Origin: Chanos chanos
Taxonomy: Eukaryota > Chordata > Actinopteri > Gonorynchiformes > Chanidae
Direction: 5' to 3'
Length of the DNA: 64,000 nt
NCBI RefSeq assembly: GCF_902362185.1
Contig: NC_044509.1
Location: forward strand, 15,193,866 to 15,257,865
Shown here: one piece after another, positions 55,701 through 64,000 of the stretch
Position numbering within the stretch: the first letter of the stretch is position 1
How the letters are laid out: each line of letters starts with the position of its first letter
The notes under the pieces: model-generated
Told to the model about the DNA's origin: nothing
The model's input: only the letters and a program-made list of their open reading frames with translations
Databases searched by the model: none
Position numbers and translations under genes: made by a program

Positions 55701-55913
55701 CTTAAAAAAAAAACAAAACCTTGTCTTGTATCTATGTTTGTCTAGATACAAGACAAGGTTTCTCTTCCAGGGGCGCGATACGAAAGAGTAAATTGACACT
55801 CAGTCTTTTTAGCGATGTCTGCTTATGAGGTATTAGGAATCCGACTGATGCACTAATTGTAAGTCGCTTTGGCTAAAAGCGTCTGCTAAATGCTAAATTG
55901 TAAATTGTAATTG
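52740..55913 (+). mobile_element. L2-clade LINE with endonuclease and RT, nearly complete
   Basis: The apurinic endonuclease region (about 52900-53560) includes LWNCQSAVQKADFI, LALTETWIRPE, MTVLYRPPG, ILLLGDFNIPL and LHASDHFF. The linker carries ADDCFLRKKIKGICDSFPP (about 54020). The reverse transcriptase (54230-55120) includes RARVKPLLKKPTLDP, SYRPVSLLPFLSKTLE, QSGFKAGHSTETALL, LLDLSAAFDPVNH, TGVPQGSVLGPLLFSLYT and the catalytic YADDTQLF. The C-terminal domain ends at 55685 (LHWLPVAARIQFKTL, RWWNDLP). Frame changes near 53770 and 55118 split the coding region into three. ORF1 is not present, so the copy is 5'-truncated or of an ORF1-less type. The 3'UTR has a perfect hairpin, and the tail ttgtaagtcgctttggctaa aagcgtctgc ends near 55913. 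Confidence 0.92.
55717..55760 (+). terminator. Perfect 17-bp inverted repeat in the L2 3'UTR
   Basis: AACCTTGTCTTGTATCT (55717-55733) and its exact complement (55744-55760) flank a 10-base loop, just after an A-tract. In RNA it would form a stable stem-loop upstream of the L2 tail. It could help the RT recognise its RNA or be a chance palindrome. It is listed as a structure, not as a proven terminator. Confidence 0.5.
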
Positions 55914-56535
55914 TAGTTTTGTGACACAATTTTACTTTACTCCTCAGGATGTCTTTATTGAGAACACGAGACCAGAAATTGCCAATCAAATACTAAAATA
56001 TATTGAAACAGGTTCAACAAAACAGGTTTCCATGAAAAAAAAACTATATTACATGAAGTTACGGTTTGTATTCAAATTCATCATAATTCATCATGTTAAA
56101 AGAAAGACAGAAAAGGAAGTATCTGTTACCAGGAAATTATATTGCATTAAGTAAAATACTGCTTTTTTGTCCTAACACTTGGCGATTCCTTCCTTGCCAT
56201 GAGGCTTCACACAGCCAAGTCAAATCAACATCAGAAGGTGGAAGATGTACTGATTTTGAGAGGTTCACTAATCAGGAGGAGAGAATATTTGGAACTGTGA
56301 AAACTGAAAACTATAAAATTTTGTGTGTGTGTGTGTTTGAGGTGTTGGGGGGGGGGGGGCTGCTATTGAACTGGAGTGAAACATTGTACTACAAGATGCA
56401 AATCAAACAGATTAGGATGGGATCCATAGAAAGGTGGAGTGGAGACACCTCGCCTTTCCAAAAGTAGATAAATGCTTGCATAGCAAACGTTTAACATTAC
56501 AGTGAGCGATCAAAACAGAAGATCAAAAGTAATCA
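55914..56535. other. 3' flank of the 56536 OR gene
   Basis: Nearly identical to 49848-50463, including the - strand AATAAA (55954-55959) and a poly-G tract (56346-56359). Similarity starts exactly at the L2 edge. Confidence 0.6.
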
Positions 56536-57489
56536 TCATTTGACTGGCAAAATATTATTGAACTTTGACAATATTTTCAGCAATTGCATTCTGATTTCCT
56601 TGGTTCTCAAACAATAAACTATTGGATTAAGAAGTGAGGGAACAGTTGAAGACACAATGACCACAGAATTCCGCTCGGTAAGATTAAGTTTAACACCTAT
56701 TCTAGTTAGCAGCATAGATACTACTTTTGGTACAAAGTAACAGGCGACTGCGATAACGTGAGAAGTGCATGTTTCGATCATTTGTCGCTGACTTTCCTTA
56801 TTTGGCAATTTTAGAACAGTGTACGCAATCTTCACATATGTTAAAAAGACAAATGGAAGTTGTCCACATAGAACCCATACACCTATAATTGTTGGTGTAC
56901 GAAATGATGGTTCTGGATCTGCACATGCAGCCCTCACCATTGCAGGGTAGTCACAATACACATATCTGATAGTTGGCTGACAGTAGGGAAGATTAACAAT
57001 AATGAGGCCCAGGGGTATCATGACACATATAGCAATAAGCCATGTGAGTGCAATGAGCATGAATATACGTGAATTAGTGAGAATGCTGTGGTATCTTAAT
57101 GGGAGACTTATAGCAACCAAACGATCCACAGCCATCAAAGACAATGCCAAACATGTTGTAATGTCACCCACATGGAAAGCGTACATTCTTGAAAAACAGG
57201 AGTAGTAAGAAATCGTTTTCATCTCTGCAAGGAGAACTGAAATCATTGTTGTACTGGCACATGTAGTGAACACGATATCCACAAGTGCTAAATTGCATAT
57301 GAGAATATACATGGGTCTATGTAAACGTCTCTCTGTTAAAATGAGGCATATATTTGTTCCACTCCCCAACAGAGTAAGGGAATAAGACATGAGGATGAGA
57401 CATCCAAGAAGTTTTTGATGAGATAAATGGTCAAAGCCTATAATTGTAAACTGTTGTACTCTTACACCTGTGTCATTTCCTGGATTCAT
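56536..57489 (-). CDS. Odorant receptor, type III array gene 4
   Basis: This gene encodes a complete 317-residue odorant receptor, the near-twin of the 50464 gene (about nine differences). Distinctive residues are LILMSYSLTLL in TM1, DIVFTTCAST in TM2, LLAEMKTISYY in the first extracellular loop, CQPTIRY and FRTPTIIG in the second loop and TM5, and KIAYTVLK. Landmarks NDT, PMY, MAVDRL, ETCTSH and NPIVY are intact. The ATG and acceptor spacing match the other array genes. The L2 lies 0.6 kb beyond its 3' end. Confidence 0.95.
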   Translation of the reverse strand: MNPGNDTGVRVQQFTIIGFDHLSHQKLLGCLILMSYSLTLLGSGTNICLILTERRLHRPMYILICNLALVDIVFTTCASTTMISVLLAEMKTISYYSCFSRMYAFHVGDITTCLALSLMAVDRLVAISLPLRYHSILTNSRIFMLIALTWLIAICVMIPLGLIIVNLPYCQPTIRYVYCDYPAMVRAACADPEPSFRTPTIIGVWVLCGQLPFVFLTYVKIAYTVLKLPNKESQRQMIETCTSHVIAVACYFVPKVVSMLLTRIGVKLNLTERNSVVIVSSTVPSLLNPIVYCLRTKEIRMQLLKILSKFNNILPVK

Positions 57490-57670
57490 TCTCTCTTAGT
57501 GTTAAATAGCTGGAAGACATAAATACAACAGTGAAACAAGACATTACAATTTATCAACAGACTGTGTTGTTGCAGTATAGTCTATGTATTTTTTTTTACT
57601 GTGTTATCAAAGTACTGGTTTTGAATAAATACAAACAATAATTCAAACGAACCAAAATACGAGACACTAC

Positions 57671-57858
57671 CTTTAAGAAGAAAACCCACAAGGTATTTGG
57701 GATGAAAGATTGTTTGATGCACTTGCAGCAAATCTCAGGACTACTGAGAGTCCTGGCATTTTTATGTGGTTTTTTTTCAGATGGAATGCCACTCCCGTTA
57801 AATCCTCTCATTGAATAAGCTAGCTGGTGTTTGTAGGCCACAATACTCATTAAAGAAG
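57671..57858 (-). promoter_or_regulatory. Proximal promoter and first exon of the 56536 OR
   Basis: On the - strand: TTTAATGAG (57846-57854), GAGGATTTAACGGGAGTGGC (about 57787-57806), ACATAAAAATGCC (57755-57767), a short exon ending at 57671 and a GTAGTG donor. The acceptor is at 57511-57510. One base of the GGGGAGTGG box differs from the other copies (CGGGAGTGG). Confidence 0.65.
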
Positions 57859-58034
57859 CAGCCATGGAACTGTGTGCAAAAAACAACCCCATCAGGACTG
57901 ACAGAATGATTTCACCTCTACGAAAACATACTATATATCTTTTATGCTATTTCAGTTACATTTTCCAATATATCTAAAGCTTTATGCAAACAGATGTTGC
58001 AAACTTGGCAAAGTTAGGGCAGTATATTTTCCTT

Positions 58035-58333
58035 TGTCATTTGTTAAGTTGGTTTTTCTGGTTAAATAGTCAGAGTATATATCTGTTCTTAGTTCATCAA
58101 GCCATGTTTGATCCTTGTATAAATACTCCTCATTTTCCTTTGGCACTTTGCGTGAAATTGTCTTTACTAGAAGTCTGTGATGACCCCTAAGTCTGAAAGC
58201 TTTGGAAAGTCCACTGTTAAGTGTGTGTCTCCTGATTCTGTTCTGCTCCTGGTCCGCTGTATTCCATGTTCCAAGTCTATTATACACTGAGCCTGTCTTC
58301 ACACATATCCAACATATCCCTCAGTTTGTGACA
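58035..58333 (+). repeat. Solo-LTR-like block, array copy 5
   Basis: Contains ccttgtataaatactcctca (TATA-like, near 58116), gtgatgacccctaagtctga and catccaacatatccctcag, ending tttgtgacaca. Same position relative to the OR as the other copies. Confidence 0.5.
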
Positions 58334-58992
58334 CAACCAAGGTACATGAAAGGTAAATAATTGTGGATCTTATTATTATCTTCTACTTGTTATATAAGTG
58401 GAAAAATTCACATATCTGGACAAAACTCTGCCCCTCAAAGGAAATGAACTTATTTGCAGGTATTACCCAACCCAACTTTTAAAAGGAAAGTTCTCTCACA
58501 ATCAGTGACATGAATCATTAGCCATTCAGTACACTGTTTTACTTTACTTACCAGGATAACTGTATTGATAACGCGAGATCAGAAGAGTTGAATTAAATAC
58601 TAAAATATATCAAAACAGTTTCAACAAAACAAGTTTCAGTTAAAATATTTATCAGATGAAATTATTGTTACTATTAATATTCACCATAATTCATCACATT
58701 ATAAAAAAAAGACAGAAAAGGAAATATCTATTACAAGGAAATTACAATACATTAAGTAAAATACTGCTTTTCTGTCTCAACACTTGGCGATTCCTTCCAT
58801 GCCATGAGCCTTCCTGCAGCCAAGTTAAATCTACATCAGAAGGCAGAGGATGTGCTGATTGTAAAAGCTTCCCTAAATCAGGAGGAACAAATATTTGAAA
58901 CTGTGAAAACTGAAAACTAAAAAAGTTCTGTGTGTGTGTGTATGTGTGTTTGGGGGGGGGGGGGTACGACTGAATTGGACTGAAACATTGTA
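58334..58992. other. 3' flank of the 60677 OR gene, left part
   Basis: Aligns with the other array flanks. The polyadenylation hexamer position reads AATACA on the - strand (near 58560). A GT/poly-G tract lies at 58930-58964. It is interrupted at 58992 by the Tc1 element. Confidence 0.5.
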
Positions 58993-60525
58993 CAAACCCC
59001 ATTTCCAGAAAAGTTGGGATATTTTGTAAAATGCAGTAAAAACAAAAAGTCTGCTTTTTGTAAATTCTCTGGAACCTTTATTTAACTGACAGAAGTACAA
59101 AGAAATGAGTTGTAATGTTTGGGATGACTAACTTGATTGTATTTTGTAAATATAAACAAATTTTGAATTTGATGCCTACAACACGCTCAAGACAAGTTAG
59201 GACAGAGGCAAAATAAGAGTGAAAAGGTTGAAAATATAGAGTGAAAATATTCAAGTTACACTGTTTTAAACATTCCACAATAAGCAGGTAAACTTGTAAC
59301 AGGTGAGGGTATCATGATTGGGTACAAAAGGAGCATCCACTAAAGGCTCACCACTTCACTACAGTTCAAAAAGAACATTTCTCAACACAAGATTGCAAAG
59401 AATTTAGGTCTTTCACCATCTATAGTACATAATATTGTGAAAAGATTGAGGGAATCCAGAGAAATCTCAGCCTATGCAGGCGAAGGCCAGGAAGCACTGT
59501 TGAATGTGCGTGACCTTTGAGCCCGCAGAAGGCATTGTGTGAGAAACAGTTATGCCACTGTGATAAATATAGCCACACTGGCTCAGAGCTACTTTGGAAA
59601 ACCGTTTTCACTTAACACAGTGCACTGCAGCATTAAGAAATGCAACCTGAAACTCTGTTACGCAAAGAGAAAGCCATACGTCAATCCTATGCAGAAATGC
59701 CGCCGAGTTCTCTGGGCCCGAGCTCATCTCAAATAGATCGAAAGACAGTGTGCTGTGGTCAGATGAGTCCACGGTTCAGCTTGTTTTGGGGAAAAACGGT
59801 CGAGTTCTCCGTGCCAAAGATGAATTGGACCATCTGGACTGTCATCAGTGAAAGGTGCAAAAGCCAGATGTTATGATATGGGGGTGCATCGGTGCCCGTG
59901 GCATGGGTGACTTGCATATATGTGAATGTACCAATGACGCAGAGGCGTTTACTGGGATTTTAGAGAGACTTATGCTGTCATCAAGGCGACGTCTTTTCCT
60001 GGGAAGTCAGCAGGACAATGCCAGGCCTCATTCTGCACGTGCTACAATAGCGCGGCTTTGTAGACACAAAATGTGTGCTTGACTGGCCTGCCAGCAGTCC
60101 AGACCTGTCTCCTATTGAAAATGTATGGCGCATCATGAAGAGGAGAATCAGACAATGGTGACCACGGACTACTGAGCAGCTGAAGTCTTGTATCAAGCAA
60201 GAATGGGCAAAAAATCCACTTGCAAAACTGCAACAATAAGTATCCTCAGTTGTCAAACGATTAAAAAGTGTAATTAAAAGAAAAGGTGATTTAACACAGT
60301 GATAAACATGCCTCTGTCCCAACTTTTTTTGAATGTGTTGCAGGCGTCAAATTCTAAATTTGTTTATATTTACAACATACATTTAAGTTGGTCAGTGAAA
60401 ACACTGAAAATCTTTTCTTTGTACTTTTGTTTGTTAAATAAAGGTTCATGAGAATTAACAAATCACAGATCCTTGTTTTTATTGCATTTTACAAAACATC
60501 CCAACTTTTCTGGAAATGGGGTTTG
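58993..60525 (+). mobile_element. Tc1/mariner transposon with degraded transposase
   Basis: A 1533-bp element with terminal inverted repeats of at least 45 bp (CAAACCCCATTTCCAGAAAA GTTGGGAT...), inserted at a TA in the OR flank. Paralogues such as 56380 (acattgtactacaag) show the empty form. The left TA is at 58991-58992; the right one has become CA at 60526-60527. The + strand interior encodes Tc1 transposase pieces: a helix-turn-helix region near 59370-59450 (KNLGLSPSIVHNIVKRLRES), RKPYVNPMQKCRRVLWARAH (59640-59735), KPDVMIWGCIGARGMGDLH (59855 on) and QQDNARPHSARATIARLCRH (60010 on). These carry the DDE landmarks, but several stops and frame changes break them. Confidence 0.9.
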
Positions 60526-60527
60526 CA

Positions 60528-60676
60528 GTACAAGAGCCAGGCAAATCAGACACATTGAGTTGGAATCCATAGAAAAGGGGAGTGGAGACACCTCACCCTG
60601 CCAAAAGTAGATCAATACTTGCAGTGCAAACGTTTAACATTATATTGAGCAATCAACACAGAATATCAAAACTAAA
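60528..60676. other. 3' flank of the 60677 OR gene, right part
   Basis: Continues the shared OR flank after the Tc1 element (caggcaaatcag, ggagtggagacacctc). Confidence 0.5.
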
Positions 60677-61633
60677 TCATGATTTGACTTGTGTAATATA
60701 ATTGAACTTTGACAGTATTTTCAGCAATTGCGTTCTGATTTCTTTAGTCCTCAAACAATAAACTATTGGATTAACAAGTGAGGGAATGGTTGTGGCCACA
60801 ATGGCCACAGCATTCCGCTCCGTGAGATTAAGTTGAACACCTATTCTGGTTAACAGCACAGATACTACTTTGGGTAAAAAGTAACAGGAAACTGCTACAA
60901 TATGAGAAGTGCATGTTTTGAACATTTGTCCCTGACTTTCCTTATTTGGCAATCTTAGAACAGTGTACACAATCTTAACATATGTTAAAAAGACAAATGG
61001 AAGTTGTCCACATAGAACCCATACACCTATTACTGTTGATACCACAAATGATGGCTCTGGATCTGCACATGCAGCCCTCACCATTGACGGAAATTCACAA
61101 AACACATATCTGATAATTGGCTGACAGTAGGGAAGATTATCAGCAACGAGGCCTGGGGGTATCATGACACATATAGCAATAAGCCATGTGAGTGCAATGA
61201 GCATGAATATACGTGAATTTGTGAGAATGCTGTGGTATCTTAATGGGAAGCTGATAGCAACCAAACGATCCACAGCCATTAAAGACAATGCCAAACATTC
61301 TGTAATATCACCCACATGGTAAGCGTACATTCTTGAAAAACAGGAGTAGTAAGAAATCGTTTTCATCTCGGCAAGGAGAACTGAAATCATTGTTGTACTG
61401 GCGCTTGTAGTGAACATGATATCCACAAGTGCTAAATTGCATATGAGAATATACATGGGTCTATGTAAACGTCTCTCTGTTAAAATGAGGCATATATTTG
61501 TTCCACTCCCCAACAACGTAAAGGTATAAGATATGAGGATGAGACATCCAAGAAGTTTTTGATTGGATAAATGGTCAAAGCCTGTAATTGTAAACTGTTG
61601 TACTCTTACACCTGTGTCATTTCCTGGATTCAT
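60677..61633 (-). CDS. Odorant receptor, type III array gene 5
   Basis: This gene encodes a complete odorant receptor of 318 residues; one extra Ser follows the usual VK end. It is a mosaic of the two array pairs: AYHVGDITECLA at TM3 and PPGLVADNLPYC after TM4 resemble the 44475 type, while YTFTLLGSG in TM1, LLAEMKT, PEPSF and LVNPIVY resemble the 50464/56536 type. Unique sites include CEFPSMVRAACA in the second extracellular loop and AISFPLRYH after TM3. Landmarks NDT, PMY, MAVDRL, KTCTSH and NPIVY are intact. It is the last OR before the right edge. The mosaic pattern hints at gene conversion. Confidence 0.95.
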   Translation of the reverse strand: MNPGNDTGVRVQQFTITGFDHLSNQKLLGCLILISYTFTLLGSGTNICLILTERRLHRPMYILICNLALVDIMFTTSASTTMISVLLAEMKTISYYSCFSRMYAYHVGDITECLALSLMAVDRLVAISFPLRYHSILTNSRIFMLIALTWLIAICVMIPPGLVADNLPYCQPIIRYVFCEFPSMVRAACADPEPSFVVSTVIGVWVLCGQLPFVFLTYVKIVYTVLRLPNKESQGQMFKTCTSHIVAVSCYFLPKVVSVLLTRIGVQLNLTERNAVAIVATTIPSLVNPIVYCLRTKEIRTQLLKILSKFNYITQVKS

Positions 61634-61920
61634 TTTCTGTCAGCATTAAACAGCTGAAAAAGATAAATACAACAGTGAAGCCAGACATAAAAAATTGTCA
61701 ACAGACTGTTGTTGCAGTATAGTCTATGTATTTTTTTTTAACAGTGTTATCAAAGTACTGCTTTTGAATAAATACAACCTTTCTAACAAAAGAATTTTCT
61801 CCAAACCAGACTACAAAAATATAGCAAAACTACACATCATTAGTACATCAAGTTCATTATATTATTATCTTTTACAAAATATCAAGTGTAATTCAAACAA
61901 ATCAAAACATGAGAGAGTAC

Positions 61921-62100
61921 CTTTAAGAACAGAACCCAAAAAGTGGGATGACAGATTTTTTGGAGCACGTGCAGCAAATCTGTAGACTGCTGAGAGTCCT
62001 GGCATTTTTATGTGTTTTTTTCAGATGGAACGCCACTCCCCTTAGATCCTCTCATTGAATTAGCTAGCTGGTGTTTGTAGGCCACAATACTCATTAAAGA
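61921..62100 (-). promoter_or_regulatory. Proximal promoter and first exon of the 60677 OR
   Basis: On the - strand: TTTAATGAG (62089-62097), GAGGATCTAAGGGGAGTGGC (62031-62050), ACATAAAAATGCC (62000-62012), a short exon ending TTAAAG at 61921 and a GTACTC donor. The acceptor is at 61655-61654, giving a 267-base intron. Confidence 0.65.
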
Positions 62101-62767
62101 AGCAGCCATGGAACTGTGTGCAAAAAACAACCCCATCAGGGCTGATAGCATTTATCTTTTATGCCATTTCAATTATATTTTGCAATATATATAAAGCTCT
62201 ATGGAAACAGATATTAGGACAATATATTTTCCCTTGTCAGACATGGAGAAGACTTATGTGTCACCAAAACAAATGTCTTGTGGTCACTGAATTGAACATT
62301 ATGCCCTACTGGATAGAATCTCTTGTTTCAGCAGGGCACCTGCATAGTGACAGGCTAATCAAGGTCAATACTGTGGGTCTCCACATGTGTAATGTTCTCA
62401 TGGAGATGCTTATACAGTGTCAGGTTAAAAGACATGCTCGCTGCATTCGCATGTATCAGAGGATACATGTGCAAGTCCTCAGAGCCTTTGATAGGTGCAA
62501 GGATTGTGTAATGGAGGACAGTTTTTATGGTACAGGGAATCAGACTTGTCATCATAGGAGAAAATGGGTAAAAGTCCTCCCTAAATCCCCAAATAAAGGA
62601 TATACTAACATAAATAGCATGTGAAAAAACAACTAATGGTGTCATTGTTCATTTAAAAGTCTTCATCTTGATTATGATACTTTTGGAGGCATTTAACTGT
62701 GGCTAATCCTAGCCTATGCATTCATTCATTCATTCATTCACCGCCGCTTATCCGGGACCAGTTTGAA
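62101..62767. other. Upstream spacer of the 60677 OR
   Basis: Shared array spacer (caaaaaacaaccccatcagg, gtgggtctccacatgtgt, gatacatgtgcaagtcct, cttttggaggcatttaactg). At 62719 an ATTC tetranucleotide run and ccgccgcttatccgggacca begin. This resembles the start of the 49095-type repeat, cut short by the LINE. Confidence 0.5.
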
Positions 62768-64000
62768 TGACCAAGATGGCGGCGCGTGCACAACGCGAGG
62801 CTCAGTGTCTCACCAGATTTAGCAAAATAGTGTTAATTTATCTGGTTGTCTACTACGTGTTTGCCCGATTCAGCTACGCGAACTTTACATACAGTAAACA
62901 GGCTCTTCTTGATATCAACAATCGGTGCACCAACATAGTTTTGGACTTTCCACTCAACTTCGACGAACCGACGAACTACCACCAGAGTTGGAAAGGACAC
63001 TGCGGTCTGCAGGACAACTCATCCCGTCCGGAAGTGTCCGGTGGCGGTGCAGAGATCGTAAACAAAGACGGGGGAAGCGCGGAGGTCTGCGTGCCAGGCT
63101 ATGGCTAAATCCGCACCGGCAAGCGCTACCTAGCATCTTCCTCGCCAATGTACGGTCTCTAGCGAACAAGCTGGACGGACTAAGGACTTGGACCCTAACA
63201 CAGAAAAGGCTCATGGACTGTAACCTCATGTTTTTCACGGAAACATGGCTTAACAATGATGTCCCAAACAACGTGGTGGAACTAGAGGGGCGCACGGTCT
63301 TCAGGGCTGACAGAGCTGCAGTAGCAACAGGTAAAAGCAGGGGTGGTGGTTTATGCATCTATGTGTATAAATCATGGTGCACTGACTCTACCATTGCTGA
63401 CACTTGTTGCTCTGCTGATCTGGAATATCTGATTATTAAGTGCAGACCTTTTTATCTACCTTCGTGAGTTCTCGTGCATCATTGCTGCTGCAGTTTACAT
63501 ACCACCGGATGCTAACGCTAAAGTAGCCATGAAAGACCTCAGTGCCACTATTAGCAAGCTTCAATCACTGCATCCACACGGGGCCTTTATTGTTGCCGGG
63601 GACTTCAATCACTGCAATCTGCGTACTGTGCTTCCCCGATTCCATCAGAATGTCTCATGCATCACAAGGGGACATAAAACCTTGGATCACGTATACACCA
63701 ATGTGGCTGACGCCTACAAAGCCACTCCCCTCCCCCATCTGGGACAGTCTGATCATCTCTCATTGTTCCTGCTTCCCAGATATAGCCCGGTCATTAAATG
63801 TGTGAAACCAACAATGAGGACCATCAAGATCTGGTCTGAGGATGCTGACTCTGATCTTCAGAACCAGTTCCAGCACACAGACTGGAGTGTGTTTGCTGCC
63901 CATGCCACCACAAACTCTCAGACTGACATTGATACATATACGAACTCTGTCTTGGACTACATCAACAAGTGTGTGGACAGAGTAACAATGCTAAAACAAA
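62768..64000 (+). mobile_element. CR1/Rex1-like LINE, 5' end, running off the window
   Basis: The element opens with CCAAGATGGCGGCGCG and an open frame from 62777 (MAARAQREAQCLTRF), likely the start of its first protein or leader. The endonuclease region follows: SIFLANVRSLANKLDGLRTW, CNLMFFTETWLNNDVP, GGGLCIYVYKSWC, AAAVYIPPDANAKVAM, GAFIVAGDFNHCNLR, KTLDHVYTNV and LGQSDHLSLFLLP, then the linker TDIDTYTNSVLDYINKCVD. Frame changes occur near 63110 and 63460-63560. The RT lies beyond the right edge. The clade is assigned from general similarity only. Confidence 0.8.

Noticed and set aside
50930-57205. Identical 67-residue frames at 50930-51133 and 57002-57205 on the + strand.
   Set aside because: They are the complement of the OR coding exons.
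43343-58302. A conserved antisense open frame (LSKAFRLRGHHRLLVKTIS) in several OR spacers, which looked like a small gene family.
   Set aside because: It lies within the solo-LTR-like block duplicated with the array; conservation follows from recent common descent and the frame has no initiation or domain support.
62118-62624. A 168-residue frame upstream of the last OR, partly shared with 48615-48916.
   Set aside because: It is shared OR spacer; the similarity is explained by array duplication and the frame is not maintained in other copies.

Overview
The window is genomic DNA from a ray-finned (teleost) fish. The evidence is a vertebrate UBL3 gene with GT-AG introns, a cluster of teleost-type odorant receptor (OR) genes, dense CA/GT microsatellites, and a fish-like repeat load (L2 and CR1/Rex1-like LINEs, Tc1, hAT and Merlin-like DNA transposons, a Gypsy fossil and a retroviral LTR fossil). 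The species cannot be named from the sequence alone.

Layout. (1) 1-4.8 kb: the last three coding exons and the long 3'UTR of UBL3 on the + strand. (2) 6.7-61.6 kb: an OR cluster entirely on the - strand. It has nine intact receptor genes of three types: type I at 6701-7702, type II at 10145-11125 and 26397-27377, and type III at 17313, 41375, 44475, 50464, 56536 and 60677. There is also one type III 3' remnant at 48258-48500. (3) Between and inside these lie nested mobile elements: a retroviral fossil at 12.8-14.6 kb, a long-inverted-repeat element carrying a LINE at 19-23 kb, a hAT element at 24.5-25.2 kb, an L2-like LINE with several insertions at 27.9-33.1 kb, a Gypsy fossil at 33.4-37.5 kb, a Merlin-like fragment at 38.2-38.6 kb, an L2 at 52.7-55.9 kb, a Tc1 at 59.0-60.5 kb and the 5' end of another LINE running off the right edge.

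History read from the sequence. A module of one type II gene plus one type III gene with flanking DNA occurs twice: 8.3-23.6 kb and 25.7-43.1 kb. The two type II proteins are about 98% identical. In the second module the type III gene was then amplified in tandem, apparently partly as two-gene units. Pairs 41375/44475 and 50464/56536 are about 96-97% identical, and the pseudogene sits between 44475 and 50464. Later insertions make the spacing uneven.

Gene structure. Every OR has an uninterrupted coding exon. Just upstream of the ATG there is a 3' splice acceptor. A few hundred bases further upstream lie a splice donor and a TATA-like box. I infer a short noncoding first exon and a small 5'UTR intron for all nine genes. 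The six type III genes share a near-identical proximal promoter. The receptors would act singly in olfactory neurons as odorant-gated GPCRs signalling through an olfactory G protein; UBL3 is an unrelated neighbour.

I found no clearly new biological system. The most useful points are the two-module duplication model, the shared promoter block, a nested insertion that splits the upstream region of the 17313 gene, a Gypsy fossil with integrase ahead of reverse transcriptase, and an unidentified peptide-like fragment present twice.
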